Positions 51,490 through 60,502 are shown, numbered from the stretch's first letter. The stretch: DNA of 64,000 bases from Pseudomonadota bacterium (GCA_003242685.1 QGVD01000005.1:1-64000); one strand, 5' to 3'. Numbers and translations are program-made. Notes: generated from the letters alone by a model not told the origin.

Positions 51490-52167
51490 ATGCTGACTTT
51501 CAGGGACAGGCGCGATGCAGGGCGTCGTCTCGCGACGCGGCTCGCCGGCTACGCCGCGGAGCCCGACGTGCTCGTTCTCGCGCTGCCGCGCGGCGGCGTA
51601 CCGGTCGCGGCAGAAATCGCACGCGTGCTCGGTGCGGAGCTCGACGTCTTTCTCGTACGCAAGCTCGGCGTGCCGGGCTACCCGGAGCTGGCATTCGGCG
51701 CGATCGCATCCGACGGCGTGCGCGTGCTCAACGACGACGTCGTGAGCACGATGCGCGTGACGCCGGAGGCCATCGAAGCAGTCACCAGCGCGGAGCGGCA
51801 GACACTCGAGCGGCGCGAGCGCGAGTACCGGGGCGATCGTCCGCGGCCGGACATACAGGGACGCACCGTGATACTCGTCGACGACGGACTGGCGACGGGC
51901 GCGACGATGCGGGCAGCCATCGAGGCCGTGCGCAGGCAGCAGCCGCGCCGCATCGTCGTCGCGGTTCCCGTCGCACCTCCCGAGACCTGCCGCGAGCTCG
52001 CCGCGCAGGTCGACGAGATGGTCTGCCTGCTCACGCCCGCGGCATTCTTCGGCGTGAGCGCGTGGTACGACGACTTCTCACAGACGACCGATTTCGAGGT
52101 GCGCGAGCTGCTCGAGAGCGCCGCGAAGGACGTGCGACGGAAGACGCAGGAGCCGCGCGACCGGTGA
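51490..52167 (+). CDS. Type I phosphoribosyltransferase-like protein
   Basis: A 225-residue PRTase-fold protein. The PRPP-binding motif is VILVDDGLATGATMRAAI; the opening block FRDRRDAGRRLATRLAGY and LALPRGGVPVAAEIA mark the subgroup often found near dienelactone hydrolases or erythromycin esterase-like genes, whose substrate is unknown. The last 137 bases overlap the convergent GH15 gene, and its tail (about 205-225) is basic and probably unstructured. Confidence 0.88.
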   Translation: MLTFRDRRDAGRRLATRLAGYAAEPDVLVLALPRGGVPVAAEIARVLGAELDVFLVRKLGVPGYPELAFGAIASDGVRVLNDDVVSTMRVTPEAIEAVTSAERQTLERREREYRGDRPRPDIQGRTVILVDDGLATGATMRAAIEAVRRQQPRRIVVAVPVAPPETCRELAAQVDEMVCLLTPAAFFGVSAWYDDFSQTTDFEVRELLESAAKDVRRKTQEPRDR

Positions 52168-53968
52168 GCGTTCCTTCGGCCTCCTCGAGGGCGAGCGCCG
52201 CGGCGATGTGCGCGAGATGCGTGAGACCCTGCGGGAAGTTGCCGAGCATCTGCCCCGACGACACGTCGAACTCTTCGGAGAAGAGACCGAGATCGTTCGC
52301 GCAGCCGCAGGCCCTGTCGAAGACGGCCCGCGCCTCTGCAAGTCTTCCCTGCCGCGCGAGGCACTCCGCGAGCCAGAAGCTGCAGGCGACGAACGTGCCT
52401 TCGGGGCCGCGCAGCCCGTCGTCCGTCCGGTAGCGCAGGATCAGCCCTCCGGCATCCAGATCACGCCGGATGGCCTCCGCCGTGCGCATCATGATCGGAT
52501 CGCGGTGCGCGACGAACCGCACTCCCGGCAGGAGGAGCAGCGCTGCGTCCACCTCGCTGCCGCCGAAGTAGCCGACGAAGATGCCTCTCTGCCGATCGAT
52601 GCCGTGAGCCTCGATCGCCGCGCGGATCTCCGCTCGCACGCGCCGCCAGCGTGCGAGCGGAGCCTTGAGTGAGTGCGCACGCGCGAGCTCGATGCCGCGA
52701 TCTACCGCAGCCCAGCACATGACCTTGGAGTGCACGAAGTGCCGCGGCTCGGAGCGCACTTCCCAGATGCCGTAATCGGGCTCCGGCCACTTGGCGATCG
52801 CTGCCTCGACGAGCTCCACGAGGAAGTTCCAGTAGTGCTGCCCCGGCGAGTTGCCGAGCGCGCTCCACCGCCACGAGAGCTCGAGGATGAGCCCGTACAT
52901 GTCGCTCTGGAACTGGTGCGAAGCCGCGTTGCCGATGCGCACGGGGCGCGAGCCGCGCCAGCCTTCGAGCCTGTCGAGCACGATCTCCGGTATGCGGCGC
53001 TTGCCGTCCACCGCGTACATCACCTGCAGCTCGTCCGCATTGCCCGCGGCGCTGCGCTGGACGAAGCGGCGGAAACCGTCGGCTTCCGCCACGCAGCCGA
53101 GCGCGGCCAGCGCATCGACCGTGAGCACGGAGTCGCGGATCCAGCTGTAGCGATAGTCCCAGTTGCGCTCGCCGCCCACGTGCTCGGGGAGCGAGGTGGT
53201 CGGCGCGGCGATGATCGCGCCGGTCGGCGCGTACGTCAGCGCCTTGAGCACGATCGCCGAGCGGATCACGTTGACACCGCCCGCGGGAGGCTCGCGGTGA
53301 CCGGTGCGACGCGTCCACTCGTGCCACCAGCGCAGCGTTTCGTCGTAGTGCCACTCGAGCGTGTGCGCGTCGTGCGCCTTCGTGGACGTATCGGGAAGCT
53401 CCTCGGGCGGCGCGAAGTGCACGGCGAGATGCCGCCGCTCGCCTGCGCGGATCACGAAGCTGCCGCACAGATCGTGCTTGCCCTGAAGACGCAGCGGGAC
53501 GTCACCGAAGATCACGAGGCCCGTGTTGCTGCCGACGGCCGCGTGCGCCGTGCCGTTGAGCGGGTAGATCCAGGGCTTCACTTCGCCGAAGTCGAAACGC
53601 GGCGAGACGGCGACGTCGAAACGCATCCGTCCCTGCACGCCTTGCACGATCCGCACGATCTCCCGCCGCGGATGCACTCTGCCGCCCCGGCGCATCGCGA
53701 AGAACTCCGTCACACGCGCAATGCCCGTTCTCGTACGGTACGTCGTCACGAGGATGAGACTGTCCGGCACGTACGCGCGCTCCACCTCGAAACTGCCGTG
53801 CGGTGCGATGGTGAAGTGACCGCCCCGGTTCCAGTCGAGCAGCCGCCCGAAGCAGCTGTCCGAGTCGAAACGCGGCAGACAGCACCAGTCGATCGAACCG
53901 GCGCGCGAGATCAGCGCCGCGGAGTGGCAGTCCCCGATGAGCGCGTAGTCGCTGATGGGCGGATACAT
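52031..53968 (-). CDS. Glycoside hydrolase family 15 protein (glucoamylase/trehalase-like)
   Basis: A 645-residue GH15-type enzyme without a signal peptide. An N-terminal beta-sandwich (YPPISDYALIGDCHSAALIS, CLPRFDSDSCFGRLLD) leads into the (alpha/alpha)6 barrel with GGERNWDYRYSWIRDS, GIWEVRSEPRHFVHSKVMCW and the C-terminal GNFPQGLTHLAHI. Cytoplasmic GH15 proteins of this kind act on trehalose or short glucans. The last 40 or so residues are Arg/Ser-rich and lie opposite the phosphoribosyltransferase gene, so the conserved enzyme ends before the overlap. ATG 54010 is a possible longer start. Confidence 0.9.
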   Translation of the reverse strand: MYPPISDYALIGDCHSAALISRAGSIDWCCLPRFDSDSCFGRLLDWNRGGHFTIAPHGSFEVERAYVPDSLILVTTYRTRTGIARVTEFFAMRRGGRVHPRREIVRIVQGVQGRMRFDVAVSPRFDFGEVKPWIYPLNGTAHAAVGSNTGLVIFGDVPLRLQGKHDLCGSFVIRAGERRHLAVHFAPPEELPDTSTKAHDAHTLEWHYDETLRWWHEWTRRTGHREPPAGGVNVIRSAIVLKALTYAPTGAIIAAPTTSLPEHVGGERNWDYRYSWIRDSVLTVDALAALGCVAEADGFRRFVQRSAAGNADELQVMYAVDGKRRIPEIVLDRLEGWRGSRPVRIGNAASHQFQSDMYGLILELSWRWSALGNSPGQHYWNFLVELVEAAIAKWPEPDYGIWEVRSEPRHFVHSKVMCWAAVDRGIELARAHSLKAPLARWRRVRAEIRAAIEAHGIDRQRGIFVGYFGGSEVDAALLLLPGVRFVAHRDPIMMRTAEAIRRDLDAGGLILRYRTDDGLRGPEGTFVACSFWLAECLARQGRLAEARAVFDRACGCANDLGLFSEEFDVSSGQMLGNFPQGLTHLAHIAAALALEEAEGTLTGRAAPASSVARPSRRSRAARAPRNRSSVRSRRTTRSRRRMPRA

Positions 53969-54054
53969 GTCGTGCGGACTCCGCAAGGCGGATGCCTTAA
54001 GCTCCCGCATGGTGCTTGCCCGGCCGCGGGCAGTGCAATGCTTCGGATCACGAT

Positions 54055-54594
54055 ATGCGCCGGTTCATCGCCGTCGTCGCGCTCGTCGCGTCTCTCGTGA
54101 CCGTCGTCACCGCCGTCGCTCAGGTGCCCTACGTGCGCACGCCCGAGCGGGTGGTCGTCGCGATGCTGCGGCTCGCCGGTGTCGACGAGAACGACGTCGT
54201 CTACGACCTCGGCTCCGGGGACGGGCGCATCGTCATCGAGGCGGCCCGACGCTTCGGCGCCCGAGGCGTGGGCATCGACATCGATCCCGAGCGCATACGT
54301 GAGGCGAACGAAAACGCCCGCGCCGCCGGCGTCGCGGACCGTGTGCGCTTCATCCAGCAGGACATGTTCGAGGCGGATCTCCGGGAAGCGACGGTCGTCA
54401 CGCTCTACCTGGTGCCGCAATTCAATCAGCGGCTGCGGCCCAAGCTGCTGCGCGAGCTGCCGCCGGGCGCGCGCATCGTCTCGCACCAGTACGACATGGG
54501 CGACGACTGGCCGCCGCTGCGCAAGCGGCGCGTGGGCCTGCGCACGATCTATCTGTGGGTGATCCCCGGGCGCAACGGGGAGAACGGGGAATGA
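54055..54594 (+). CDS. Membrane-anchored class I methyltransferase, FAM173-like
   Basis: A 179-residue SAM-dependent methyltransferase. An N-terminal hydrophobic segment (FIAVVALVASLVTVVTAVA) precedes the Rossmann core with the SAM motif VYDLGSGDGRIVIEAA, GIDIDPER and QQDMFEADL. LVPQFNQRLRPKLLRELPPG and ARIVSHQYDMGD resemble the FAM173 lysine methyltransferases, which in mitochondria modify the ATP-synthase c ring. The segment is more plausibly an anchor than an export signal, because SAM is cytoplasmic. Target unknown. Confidence 0.85.
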   Translation: MRRFIAVVALVASLVTVVTAVAQVPYVRTPERVVVAMLRLAGVDENDVVYDLGSGDGRIVIEAARRFGARGVGIDIDPERIREANENARAAGVADRVRFIQQDMFEADLREATVVTLYLVPQFNQRLRPKLLRELPPGARIVSHQYDMGDDWPPLRKRRVGLRTIYLWVIPGRNGENGE

Positions 54595-54658
54595 GAGGGG
54601 AAGCGGACGGCGTGCACGCGCCGAGGACGCGGCACGCCGTCCCGCGGAGCATCGGAGC

Positions 54659-55279
54659 TTACTTCGCCGCCGTCTGACCGGCCTTGCGCGCCTGCGCGTA
54701 GCGCTGCGCGACGTCGTCCCAGTTCCAGACGTTCCACACGGCATCGAAGAACTTCAGCTTCTCGTTGTGGTACTGCAGGTAGTACGCGTGCTCCCACGCA
54801 TCGATCACCAGCAGCGGGACCGAGCCCTGGATGGTCTGCGACTGATGGTCGTGGATCTGCACGGTCGTCAGGCTCTGTGAGAGCGGATCCCAGACCAGAG
54901 CGGCCCAGCCCGATCCCATGATCGTTCCGGCGGCCTTGGTGAGCTGCTGCTTGAAGGCATCGAAGCTGCCGAAGTCGCGGTCGATGGCCTCCGCGAGCTC
55001 GCCCTTCGGCTTCCCGCCGCCGTTCGGCTTCATGTTCTGCCAGAAGATGCTGTGCAGCACGTGACCGGACACGTTGAACGCGAGCTGACGCTCGAGCGCC
55101 GCGATGTGCGTGAAGTCTCCCTTCTGACGGGCTTCCTGCAGCTGTTCCAGAACCTTGTTCGCACCGTCGACATAGGCGCGGTGATGCTTGCCGTGATGCA
55201 GCTCGAGAATCTTTCCAGAGATGTGCGGCTCGAGCGCGCCGTAGTCGTAGGGCAGATCCGGAAGCACGTAGCGAGTCAT
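54659..55279 (-). CDS. Fe/Mn superoxide dismutase
   Basis: A 206-residue cytoplasmic SOD. Metal ligands are in ELHHGKHHRAYV, GHVLHSIFW and DAWEHAYYLQY. GHVLHS has Gly where iron enzymes carry Gln, and a His (IHDHQSQT) falls near the position of the MnSOD Gln, so metal preference may be manganese or mixed. The start at 55279 has AAGGAG eight bases before it. No signal peptide. Confidence 0.93.
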   Translation of the reverse strand: MTRYVLPDLPYDYGALEPHISGKILELHHGKHHRAYVDGANKVLEQLQEARQKGDFTHIAALERQLAFNVSGHVLHSIFWQNMKPNGGGKPKGELAEAIDRDFGSFDAFKQQLTKAAGTIMGSGWAALVWDPLSQSLTTVQIHDHQSQTIQGSVPLLVIDAWEHAYYLQYHNEKLKFFDAVWNVWNWDDVAQRYAQARKAGQTAAK

Positions 55280-55387
55280 TGCGTTAGCTCCTTCGTTCAC
55301 GTCGATGATGTGTATCCGGGAATCGGCGACCGTCGTTCGCCGGCACGACAGGCAGCGCGCAGCACAGCAAGTTTCGTGCGCAACGCT

Positions 55388-55777
55388 CTAGCGCAGCTCG
55401 TACAGATACGCAGCGATGTCGCGTGCGGTGGCTTCGCTGACGCCGAGGTTCGGCATCGCGGTCTGCGGGGCAAGCGACGGCGGATCCCGGATCCAGCGAA
55501 CGAGCAGCTCGGGCTCGTTCGGAAGCTCGCCGGCAATGTACACGTGCCGCGCGAACGAGTTCAACGGGGGACCGGTGAGTCCGCGCGCGCCCGGCACACC
55601 GGGGATCACGTGGCACGCGCCGCAGCCGTACGATTCGACGGCGAGGCGTCCCCGGTCCGCATTCCCGCCTGCGACGGTGACGTGCGGCACATGCTCGCCG
55701 TTGCACGCAATCAGATACAACGTTGCACCAAGAATGACCGCAGGCGATGCGCGAATGCAGGGTGCGCGCCGTCTCAT
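55388..55777 (-). CDS. Monohaem cytochrome c lipoprotein
   Basis: A 129-residue cytochrome with a lipoprotein-type signal (ATLYLIAC) and one haem site CGACH, with a Met ligand in TAMPNLG. From GGNADRGRL to the end it is a clear duplicate of the second haem domain of the upstream gene (same blocks GPPL..FA...YIAG.LPN and LVRWI..P). Its ATG overlaps that gene's stop, so the two are a co-translated pair, probably feeding electrons to an oxidase such as the caa3 enzyme in this window. Confidence 0.9.
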   Translation of the reverse strand: MRRRAPCIRASPAVILGATLYLIACNGEHVPHVTVAGGNADRGRLAVESYGCGACHVIPGVPGARGLTGPPLNSFARHVYIAGELPNEPELLVRWIRDPPSLAPQTAMPNLGVSEATARDIAAYLYELR

Positions 55778-56622
55778 CGGAGACTCTCCAGGTACGCGGC
55801 CATGTCGTGCGCGTGCGCTTCCGTCACGCCGAGATCGGGCATCAGCGTCAGCGGGCTCACGCTCTGCGGTTTCGTGATCCAGCGCACCAGATTCTCGCGG
55901 GTGTTCGGCAGCACGCCGGCGATGTAGGCGCGCTCCGCGAAGCGCTCGAGCGGCGGACCGACGTAGACGTCCGGGCCCCGGATGCCCGGAATCCTGTGAC
56001 AGCCGTGACAGGCGTACTGGCGGAGCGCCGCGAGCCCGCGCCGCGGGTCGGCCTCGTGCTCGCCTTCGGGCTGCATGCACGCCTCTTCGGCAACCGTGTC
56101 GAGGAGCTCGCGGTACTCGCGTACGCCGAGATGCGGCAGCCGCTCGAGGAACGCGACCGTCGCCCACAGATCGCGCTCGCTCATCCGGTACGCCCAGGCG
56201 GGCATGCCCGCCATCTTGATGCCGTTCCTCGTCACCCAGTACAGCTCCGCGGGCCGCCAGTCGCGCGCGGTCTGTGCGAGGCTGCTCGGCACGGGCTGCA
56301 GTCCCTTCGCGATGTCCGCGGGTGCGATGCCGGGTCCCCCGTGACACTGCACGCAGTTGTCGTGAAAGCAGCGCAATCCCCTTCGGACGAGCGCCTCGTC
56401 GTCGAGCGGCGGTGTCTCGATGCCGGCTGCACGACGCCGCACGGCATTGCGCATACCGATCTCGAGTGCCCGGTAGACGGGCGCGGTGTGCTGTTCGATG
56501 GCGCTGATGTCGTAGACGCCCGAGTACATCACGAGCAGTCCCGCGGCGCCGGCGAGGAGCACGAGGAGCCCCGCACCTGCGGCCATCAGCGCCAGCCGGC
56601 GACGTATCTCTCTGGAGAGCAC
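55774..56622 (-). CDS. Membrane-anchored dihaem cytochrome c
   Basis: A 282-residue protein with an N-terminal membrane helix (LALMAAGAGLLVLLAGAAGLLV) and two haem domains: CVQCH in the first (FHDNCVQCHGGPGIAPADIA, with NGIKMAGMPAWAY for the Met) and CHGCH in the second (YACHGCHRIPGIRGP, with LTLMPDLGV). The first domain resembles the cytochromes of alcohol/aldehyde dehydrogenases, while the second matches the next gene. No dehydrogenase is adjacent, so the electron source is unknown. Confidence 0.9.
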   Translation of the reverse strand: MLSREIRRRLALMAAGAGLLVLLAGAAGLLVMYSGVYDISAIEQHTAPVYRALEIGMRNAVRRRAAGIETPPLDDEALVRRGLRCFHDNCVQCHGGPGIAPADIAKGLQPVPSSLAQTARDWRPAELYWVTRNGIKMAGMPAWAYRMSERDLWATVAFLERLPHLGVREYRELLDTVAEEACMQPEGEHEADPRRGLAALRQYACHGCHRIPGIRGPDVYVGPPLERFAERAYIAGVLPNTRENLVRWITKPQSVSPLTLMPDLGVTEAHAHDMAAYLESLR

Positions 56623-56696
56623 GGCCCTCGACGGGTGGGAAGTACGCTCGCGGCGGGCAGCAACGGGCGTGCCCGCATTCGGCGCTCCAGGCGGAA

Positions 56697-56876
56697 TCAG
56701 ACGGTGTAGTACGGCGGCGGCGAGCTGTGCGCCTGAGGCTCAGGCCGTTCGGTCGGCTCGGGCGAACCGGGATCCGGAGCGGGCTGTGGATTGGGATCGG
56801 GCTTGCCGTCACAGGCGGCCATCGCCTGCAGCGCCAGAAGACCTGCAATCGCGCAGGCGCTACGTATTCGATTCAT
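56697..56876 (-). CDS. Small proline-rich lipoprotein
   Basis: A 59-residue protein: a signal peptide with a lipobox-like end (LQAMAAC) and then a tail almost wholly of Pro, Asp, Glu, Gln and Ser (GKPDPNPQPAPDPGSPEPTE). It is probably a lipidated spacer-like peptide. It lies 74 bases upstream of the dihaem cytochrome on the same strand. No family recognised. Confidence 0.6.
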   Translation of the reverse strand: MNRIRSACAIAGLLALQAMAACDGKPDPNPQPAPDPGSPEPTERPEPQAHSSPPPYYTV

Positions 56877-57015
56877 GGTCCGTTTCTCCGGTGACGATGC
56901 GGTGTGCTTCACGCGCGCCGCTCCGTCCTGCGATAGAATCACCGCCCCGTCGGCAGCACCGGCCGACAGGCCTTACTGTGCTGGTCGGGCCGCCAGCCTG
57001 TGATCGGAATCGGTG

Positions 57016-58392
57016 ATGTCCCGACCGGATTCGCATGATGAGCTGACGCGCGGACAGCGCGTCGCGCGACGCGTCCTCAAGCCCCTCGAGCAGTTCCTGC
57101 AGATCGAGGCGGCGAGCGGCATCGTTCTGTTCGTCGCGGCAGCCGCGGCGCTCCTCTGGGCGAATTCGCCCTGGACGGCCTCCTACGATGCCTTCTGGCA
57201 CACACCGATCACGCTGGGCGTAGGTGAGCTCGTCTTCACGCAATCGCTTCATTTCTGGATCAACGACGGCCTGATGACGATCTTCTTCCTCGTCGTCGGG
57301 CTCGAGATCCGGCGCGAGATGCACGACGGCGTGCTCTCCCGCCCCTCTGCCGCCATGCTGCCGCTGATCGCGGCGCTCGGCGGCGTCGCCGCGCCGGCGA
57401 TCATCTACGTCGCGATCAATCCCGATCCCGCGCTGCGCTCCGGCTGGGCGATTCCCACCGCCACGGACATCGCCTTCGCGGTCGGCGTGCTCACGCTGCT
57501 CGGCAAACGCGTTCCGCCGGCGCTGCGCATCATGCTGCTCGCGCTCGCCATCATCGACGACATCGTCGCGGTGCTCGTGATCGCGTTCGCCTACTCGAGC
57601 GGAGTCGAGCTCTCCGGCCTCCTGCTCGCGCTCGCCGGCGTGGTCGGCGTGATAGTGCTGCAGAAGCTCGGCGTCGCGTCGGCGATGCCGTACGTCGCGC
57701 CGGGCGCCGTCGTGTGGCTGGGACTGCTGCGCGCGGGTGTGCATCCCACGCTGGCGGGCGTGGTTCTCGGTCTGCTCACGCCGGTGTCGCAGTCCTTCCG
57801 TCGCGAGAGCCTTCTCGGCACCGCCGCGCGTGCCCTCGAGGAGATCCGCGACCGTCTGCACCGTAACCCCGGCGACGCGCACGCGCTCGCACCTTCGCTG
57901 CGCCGCCTGAAGGTCGCGCACCGCGAGCTGCTGACGCCCGTCGAGCGTGTACAGCTGACGCTGCATCCCTGGGTGGCATACGGCATCATGCCGTTGTTCG
58001 CTCTCGCGAACGCCGGTGTTCACCTGAGCGGGGTTTCGCTCGACGAGGAAGCGCTGGCTTCGGTGGCGTCGGGAGTGTTCTTCGGACTCCTGCTCGGCAA
58101 GCCGATCGGCATCACGCTCGCGTCGTACCTCGCGGTCCGCACGGGCCTCTCGTCGCTGCCTCCCGGTGTCGGCTGGCTCGCCATCATGGTGATGGGCTGC
58201 CTCGGCGGCATCGGATTCACGATGTCGATCTTCATCACCAACCTGGCATTCGAGCAGCAGGCGCTCATCGAGAGCGCGAAGCTCGCAATACTCACGGGCT
58301 CGGCGGCGGCGGCCGTGGGCGGGCTGATCTTCGGACGCGCAGTGCTGCGGCCTGCGGCTGGCACCACCAGCCCCGCGCACGCGGAGCATTAG
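57016..58392 (+). CDS. nhaA: Na+/H+ antiporter NhaA
   Basis: A 458-residue antiporter exchanging sodium for protons. The ion-binding aspartate pair is in ALAIIDDIVAVLVIAF, and the unwound-helix block ATDIAFAVGVLTLLG and the N-terminal LEQFLQIEAASGIVLF are present. It is longer than E. coli NhaA (388), with an extended loop between about 265 and 310 and a hydrophilic tail. A GTG one codon upstream is an alternative start. Confidence 0.95.
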   Translation: MSRPDSHDELTRGQRVARRVLKPLEQFLQIEAASGIVLFVAAAAALLWANSPWTASYDAFWHTPITLGVGELVFTQSLHFWINDGLMTIFFLVVGLEIRREMHDGVLSRPSAAMLPLIAALGGVAAPAIIYVAINPDPALRSGWAIPTATDIAFAVGVLTLLGKRVPPALRIMLLALAIIDDIVAVLVIAFAYSSGVELSGLLLALAGVVGVIVLQKLGVASAMPYVAPGAVVWLGLLRAGVHPTLAGVVLGLLTPVSQSFRRESLLGTAARALEEIRDRLHRNPGDAHALAPSLRRLKVAHRELLTPVERVQLTLHPWVAYGIMPLFALANAGVHLSGVSLDEEALASVASGVFFGLLLGKPIGITLASYLAVRTGLSSLPPGVGWLAIMVMGCLGGIGFTMSIFITNLAFEQQALIESAKLAILTGSAAAAVGGLIFGRAVLRPAAGTTSPAHAEH

Positions 58393-58471
58393 AGCGCCCG
58401 TTCGACCACGCTCGCCGCACACGGGTGAACCCTGCACACCGGTGAACCTTTCGCGTTCCCTGGAGGCGCCC

Positions 58472-59143
58472 TTACCGGGGTGCAACGGCCTCGCGCGTGC
58501 GTTCGCCACGGTCGCGGCTCGTATCCCCGGCCGGTGCGGCCGCATCCGGCTCACTGCTTTCCGGCGGCGAACCCGAGGCGGAAGGCTCCGCCGCGCTCGT
58601 GCGCAGACGATCGTGCTTCTCCACCACCGCGCACGCGATGCGATCGCCCGCGTTGCCGGACGGTTGACTGCGGTAGTCGTCGGCACCGCCGTGAATGACG
58701 AGCGCCGAGCCGTCACTGTCGAACAGTGAGCCCGTTCCGCTGTCGAGCGTCACGCCCGTGTTGAGCACGTGCGCGCGCAGCGTACCGTCCTGCTGCACGA
58801 ACACGTTGGGCATGTCGCCGGCGTGCGGACCGCGAGCGGCGTGAAAGCCGTGCTGCCTGCCGCGCGGCGCGTAGTGGTCACCGGCGGACTTGAAGCCGGT
58901 TTTCGGCTCACAGCGTCCGGTCCCGTGCACGTGAAAGGCATGCTCGCCGGGCGGCAGCCCCTTCACGTCGAGTGCGATGAGCACTCCGTTCGCCGCCTGG
59001 CTCAGGGTTGCCGTACCGATGCGCTCGCCCTTCGCATCGACGAAAGTCGCGTGCGCCACGGCGTCACGATCGCCCGCCGGTGGCTCGGCAGCGGCAGCTG
59101 CGAGACTCAGTACCGTGCCGGCGATCATCAGCTCCATTCTCAT
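58472..59143 (-). CDS. sodC: Periplasmic Cu/Zn superoxide dismutase with C-terminal extension
   Basis: A 223-residue SodC. A signal peptide (MELMIAGTVLSLAAAAA) is followed by the Cu/Zn fold: copper ligands in HAFHVHGTGRCEP, zinc ligands in HYAPRGRQHGFHAARGPHAGD, and the disulphide partner in GNAGDRIACAVV. After VVEKHDR the protein continues for about 45 residues rich in Ser, Pro, Glu and Arg (AAEPSASGSPPESSEPD) that have no place in the fold. GGAGGAG precedes the start. Confidence 0.92.
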   Translation of the reverse strand: MRMELMIAGTVLSLAAAAAEPPAGDRDAVAHATFVDAKGERIGTATLSQAANGVLIALDVKGLPPGEHAFHVHGTGRCEPKTGFKSAGDHYAPRGRQHGFHAARGPHAGDMPNVFVQQDGTLRAHVLNTGVTLDSGTGSLFDSDGSALVIHGGADDYRSQPSGNAGDRIACAVVEKHDRLRTSAAEPSASGSPPESSEPDAAAPAGDTSRDRGERTREAVAPR

Positions 59144-59259
59144 GAACGACTCCTCCTGCGCGTGCTCGCGTCGCCGGACTGCCCGGCGCGGCGAACGAGA
59201 TCGCTCGCCGTCGCCGAGCGAGCCGGCACGTTCCGTGCCCGCGCAGCAGGAGCGGAGCC

Positions 59260-59880
59260 TCAACCGGTGCCGAAGGTGTCCCGGTAGTCGGCGAGCGCCG
59301 CCTCGATGACCTCGGCGGCAGCGGCGTAGCCGTACTTGCCGACGATCTGGATGCTCGAAGGCTCGCCGGGAACGAGCTTGTACGTGGAGAAGTAGTGCTC
59401 GATGCGCTCGATGAGCGCCGGCGGCAGCTCGTCGATCTCATTGGCCTTGCCCCAGACGTAGTCGCCTTCGAGCACCGCCACGATCTTGTCGTCGGCCTCC
59501 CCGCGATCGACGAGCTTGAGTCCGCCGACGACGCGCGCGCGCAGCAGCACTTCGGAACGCGTGATGGGCCGCTCGCTGATGACACAGATGTCGAGCGGAT
59601 CGCCGTCGCCCTTTTCGTTGCCCGGCGCGAGCCGCGCGACCCGCTCTCCGCAGTAGGTCTGCGGAATGAATCCGTAGAGCGCAGGCGGATGGGACGAGGT
59701 GCGCTGCGGACGATCCACCCGCAGATAGCCGGTGATCTTGTCGACCTCGTACTTCATGAGGTCGAAAGGCGTCATCTCGATGTAGGCGTTGACGACGCGC
59801 GGTGCATCCGCGCCTGCAGCGAGACCGTGCCAGGGATGGGGGCGCCAGCGGGAATATAGACTGCGTTCCTGCTCTGTCAT
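59260..59880 (-). CDS. ppa: Inorganic pyrophosphatase (family I)
   Basis: A 206-residue soluble pyrophosphatase hydrolysing PPi to phosphate. The metal-binding motif is GDGDPLDICV, with the preceding YGFIPQTYCGE and the following DYVWGKANEIDELP. An N-terminal extension of about 30 residues precedes the E. coli-like core. It is divergent from the PagL-like gene, the two start regions being adjacent. Confidence 0.94.
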   Translation of the reverse strand: MTEQERSLYSRWRPHPWHGLAAGADAPRVVNAYIEMTPFDLMKYEVDKITGYLRVDRPQRTSSHPPALYGFIPQTYCGERVARLAPGNEKGDGDPLDICVISERPITRSEVLLRARVVGGLKLVDRGEADDKIVAVLEGDYVWGKANEIDELPPALIERIEHYFSTYKLVPGEPSSIQIVGKYGYAAAAEVIEAALADYRDTFGTG

Positions 59881-59899
59881 GTGTCGAGTCGTAGGTTCC

Positions 59900-60502
59900 G
59901 TGAAGCGAAAGTCGCGTATTCTCGCATTGTCGGCCGCTGCGATGCTCGTGCTTGCAGAGCCGTCACGGGGAGAGACGCCCCGGCACGAACCGCGGTACGG
60001 CGTCACGATCTATGCCGCACGGATCTCGAGCGAGCGGACCTGGCAGCACGTCATCAGGAACCCTTTCGGAGCGGACTATGCCGACGCTTTCCTGCTCGTC
60101 GGTGCACTCTCGCGCGTGTGGGCGGAGCGGCGCGAGGGAGCGCTGCTCCTCGAGGCCGAGATGCAGGCGGCGTACAACTTCGGCGAGCAGCATCACTGGG
60201 AGTTCAACGCGGCACCGCTCGTCGCCCGCTGGCAGCGTTTTCCCTGGAACGAGCGCGTCGCGACCTCTGCCGCGTTCGGGATCGGACTGTCGTGGTCCAC
60301 GGAAGTCCCCGAGCTCGAGGTGAAGCTCGAAGGCGACAGCCGGCAGCTCCTCGTCTACTGGATGCTCGAGCTCACGGCCGGCCCACCGCGTGGTCGCTGG
60401 GCAGCCTCACTGCGACTTCATCACCGCTCCGGCGGCTTCGGGCTGCTCGCCGACGACGGCGGCATGAACGCCATAGGGATCGGCGTACGCTACCGGTTCT
60501 GA
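59900..60502 (+). CDS. PagL-like outer-membrane beta-barrel (lipid A deacylase family)
   Basis: A 200-residue exported barrel: a signal peptide (ILALSAAAMLVLAEPSRG), eight predicted strands and a C-terminal aromatic (GVRYRF). Near the end, SLRLHHRSGGFG keeps the His-x-Ser pair of the PagL lipid A 3-O-deacylase active site. The third catalytic residue, a Glu about twelve positions on, is not evident: the stretch reads LLADDGGMNAIG. So it may be inactive or have altered chemistry. GTG 59900 is used; ATG 59879 is the alternative and would overlap the pyrophosphatase start. Confidence 0.7.
   Translation: MKRKSRILALSAAAMLVLAEPSRGETPRHEPRYGVTIYAARISSERTWQHVIRNPFGADYADAFLLVGALSRVWAERREGALLLEAEMQAAYNFGEQHHWEFNAAPLVARWQRFPWNERVATSAAFGIGLSWSTEVPELEVKLEGDSRQLLVYWMLELTAGPPRGRWAASLRLHHRSGGFGLLADDGGMNAIGIGVRYRF

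Noticed and set aside
58424..58448. GGTGAACC repeated at a 17-base period after nhaA
   Set aside because: Two short copies only, between convergent genes; nothing supports a regulatory or mobile role.
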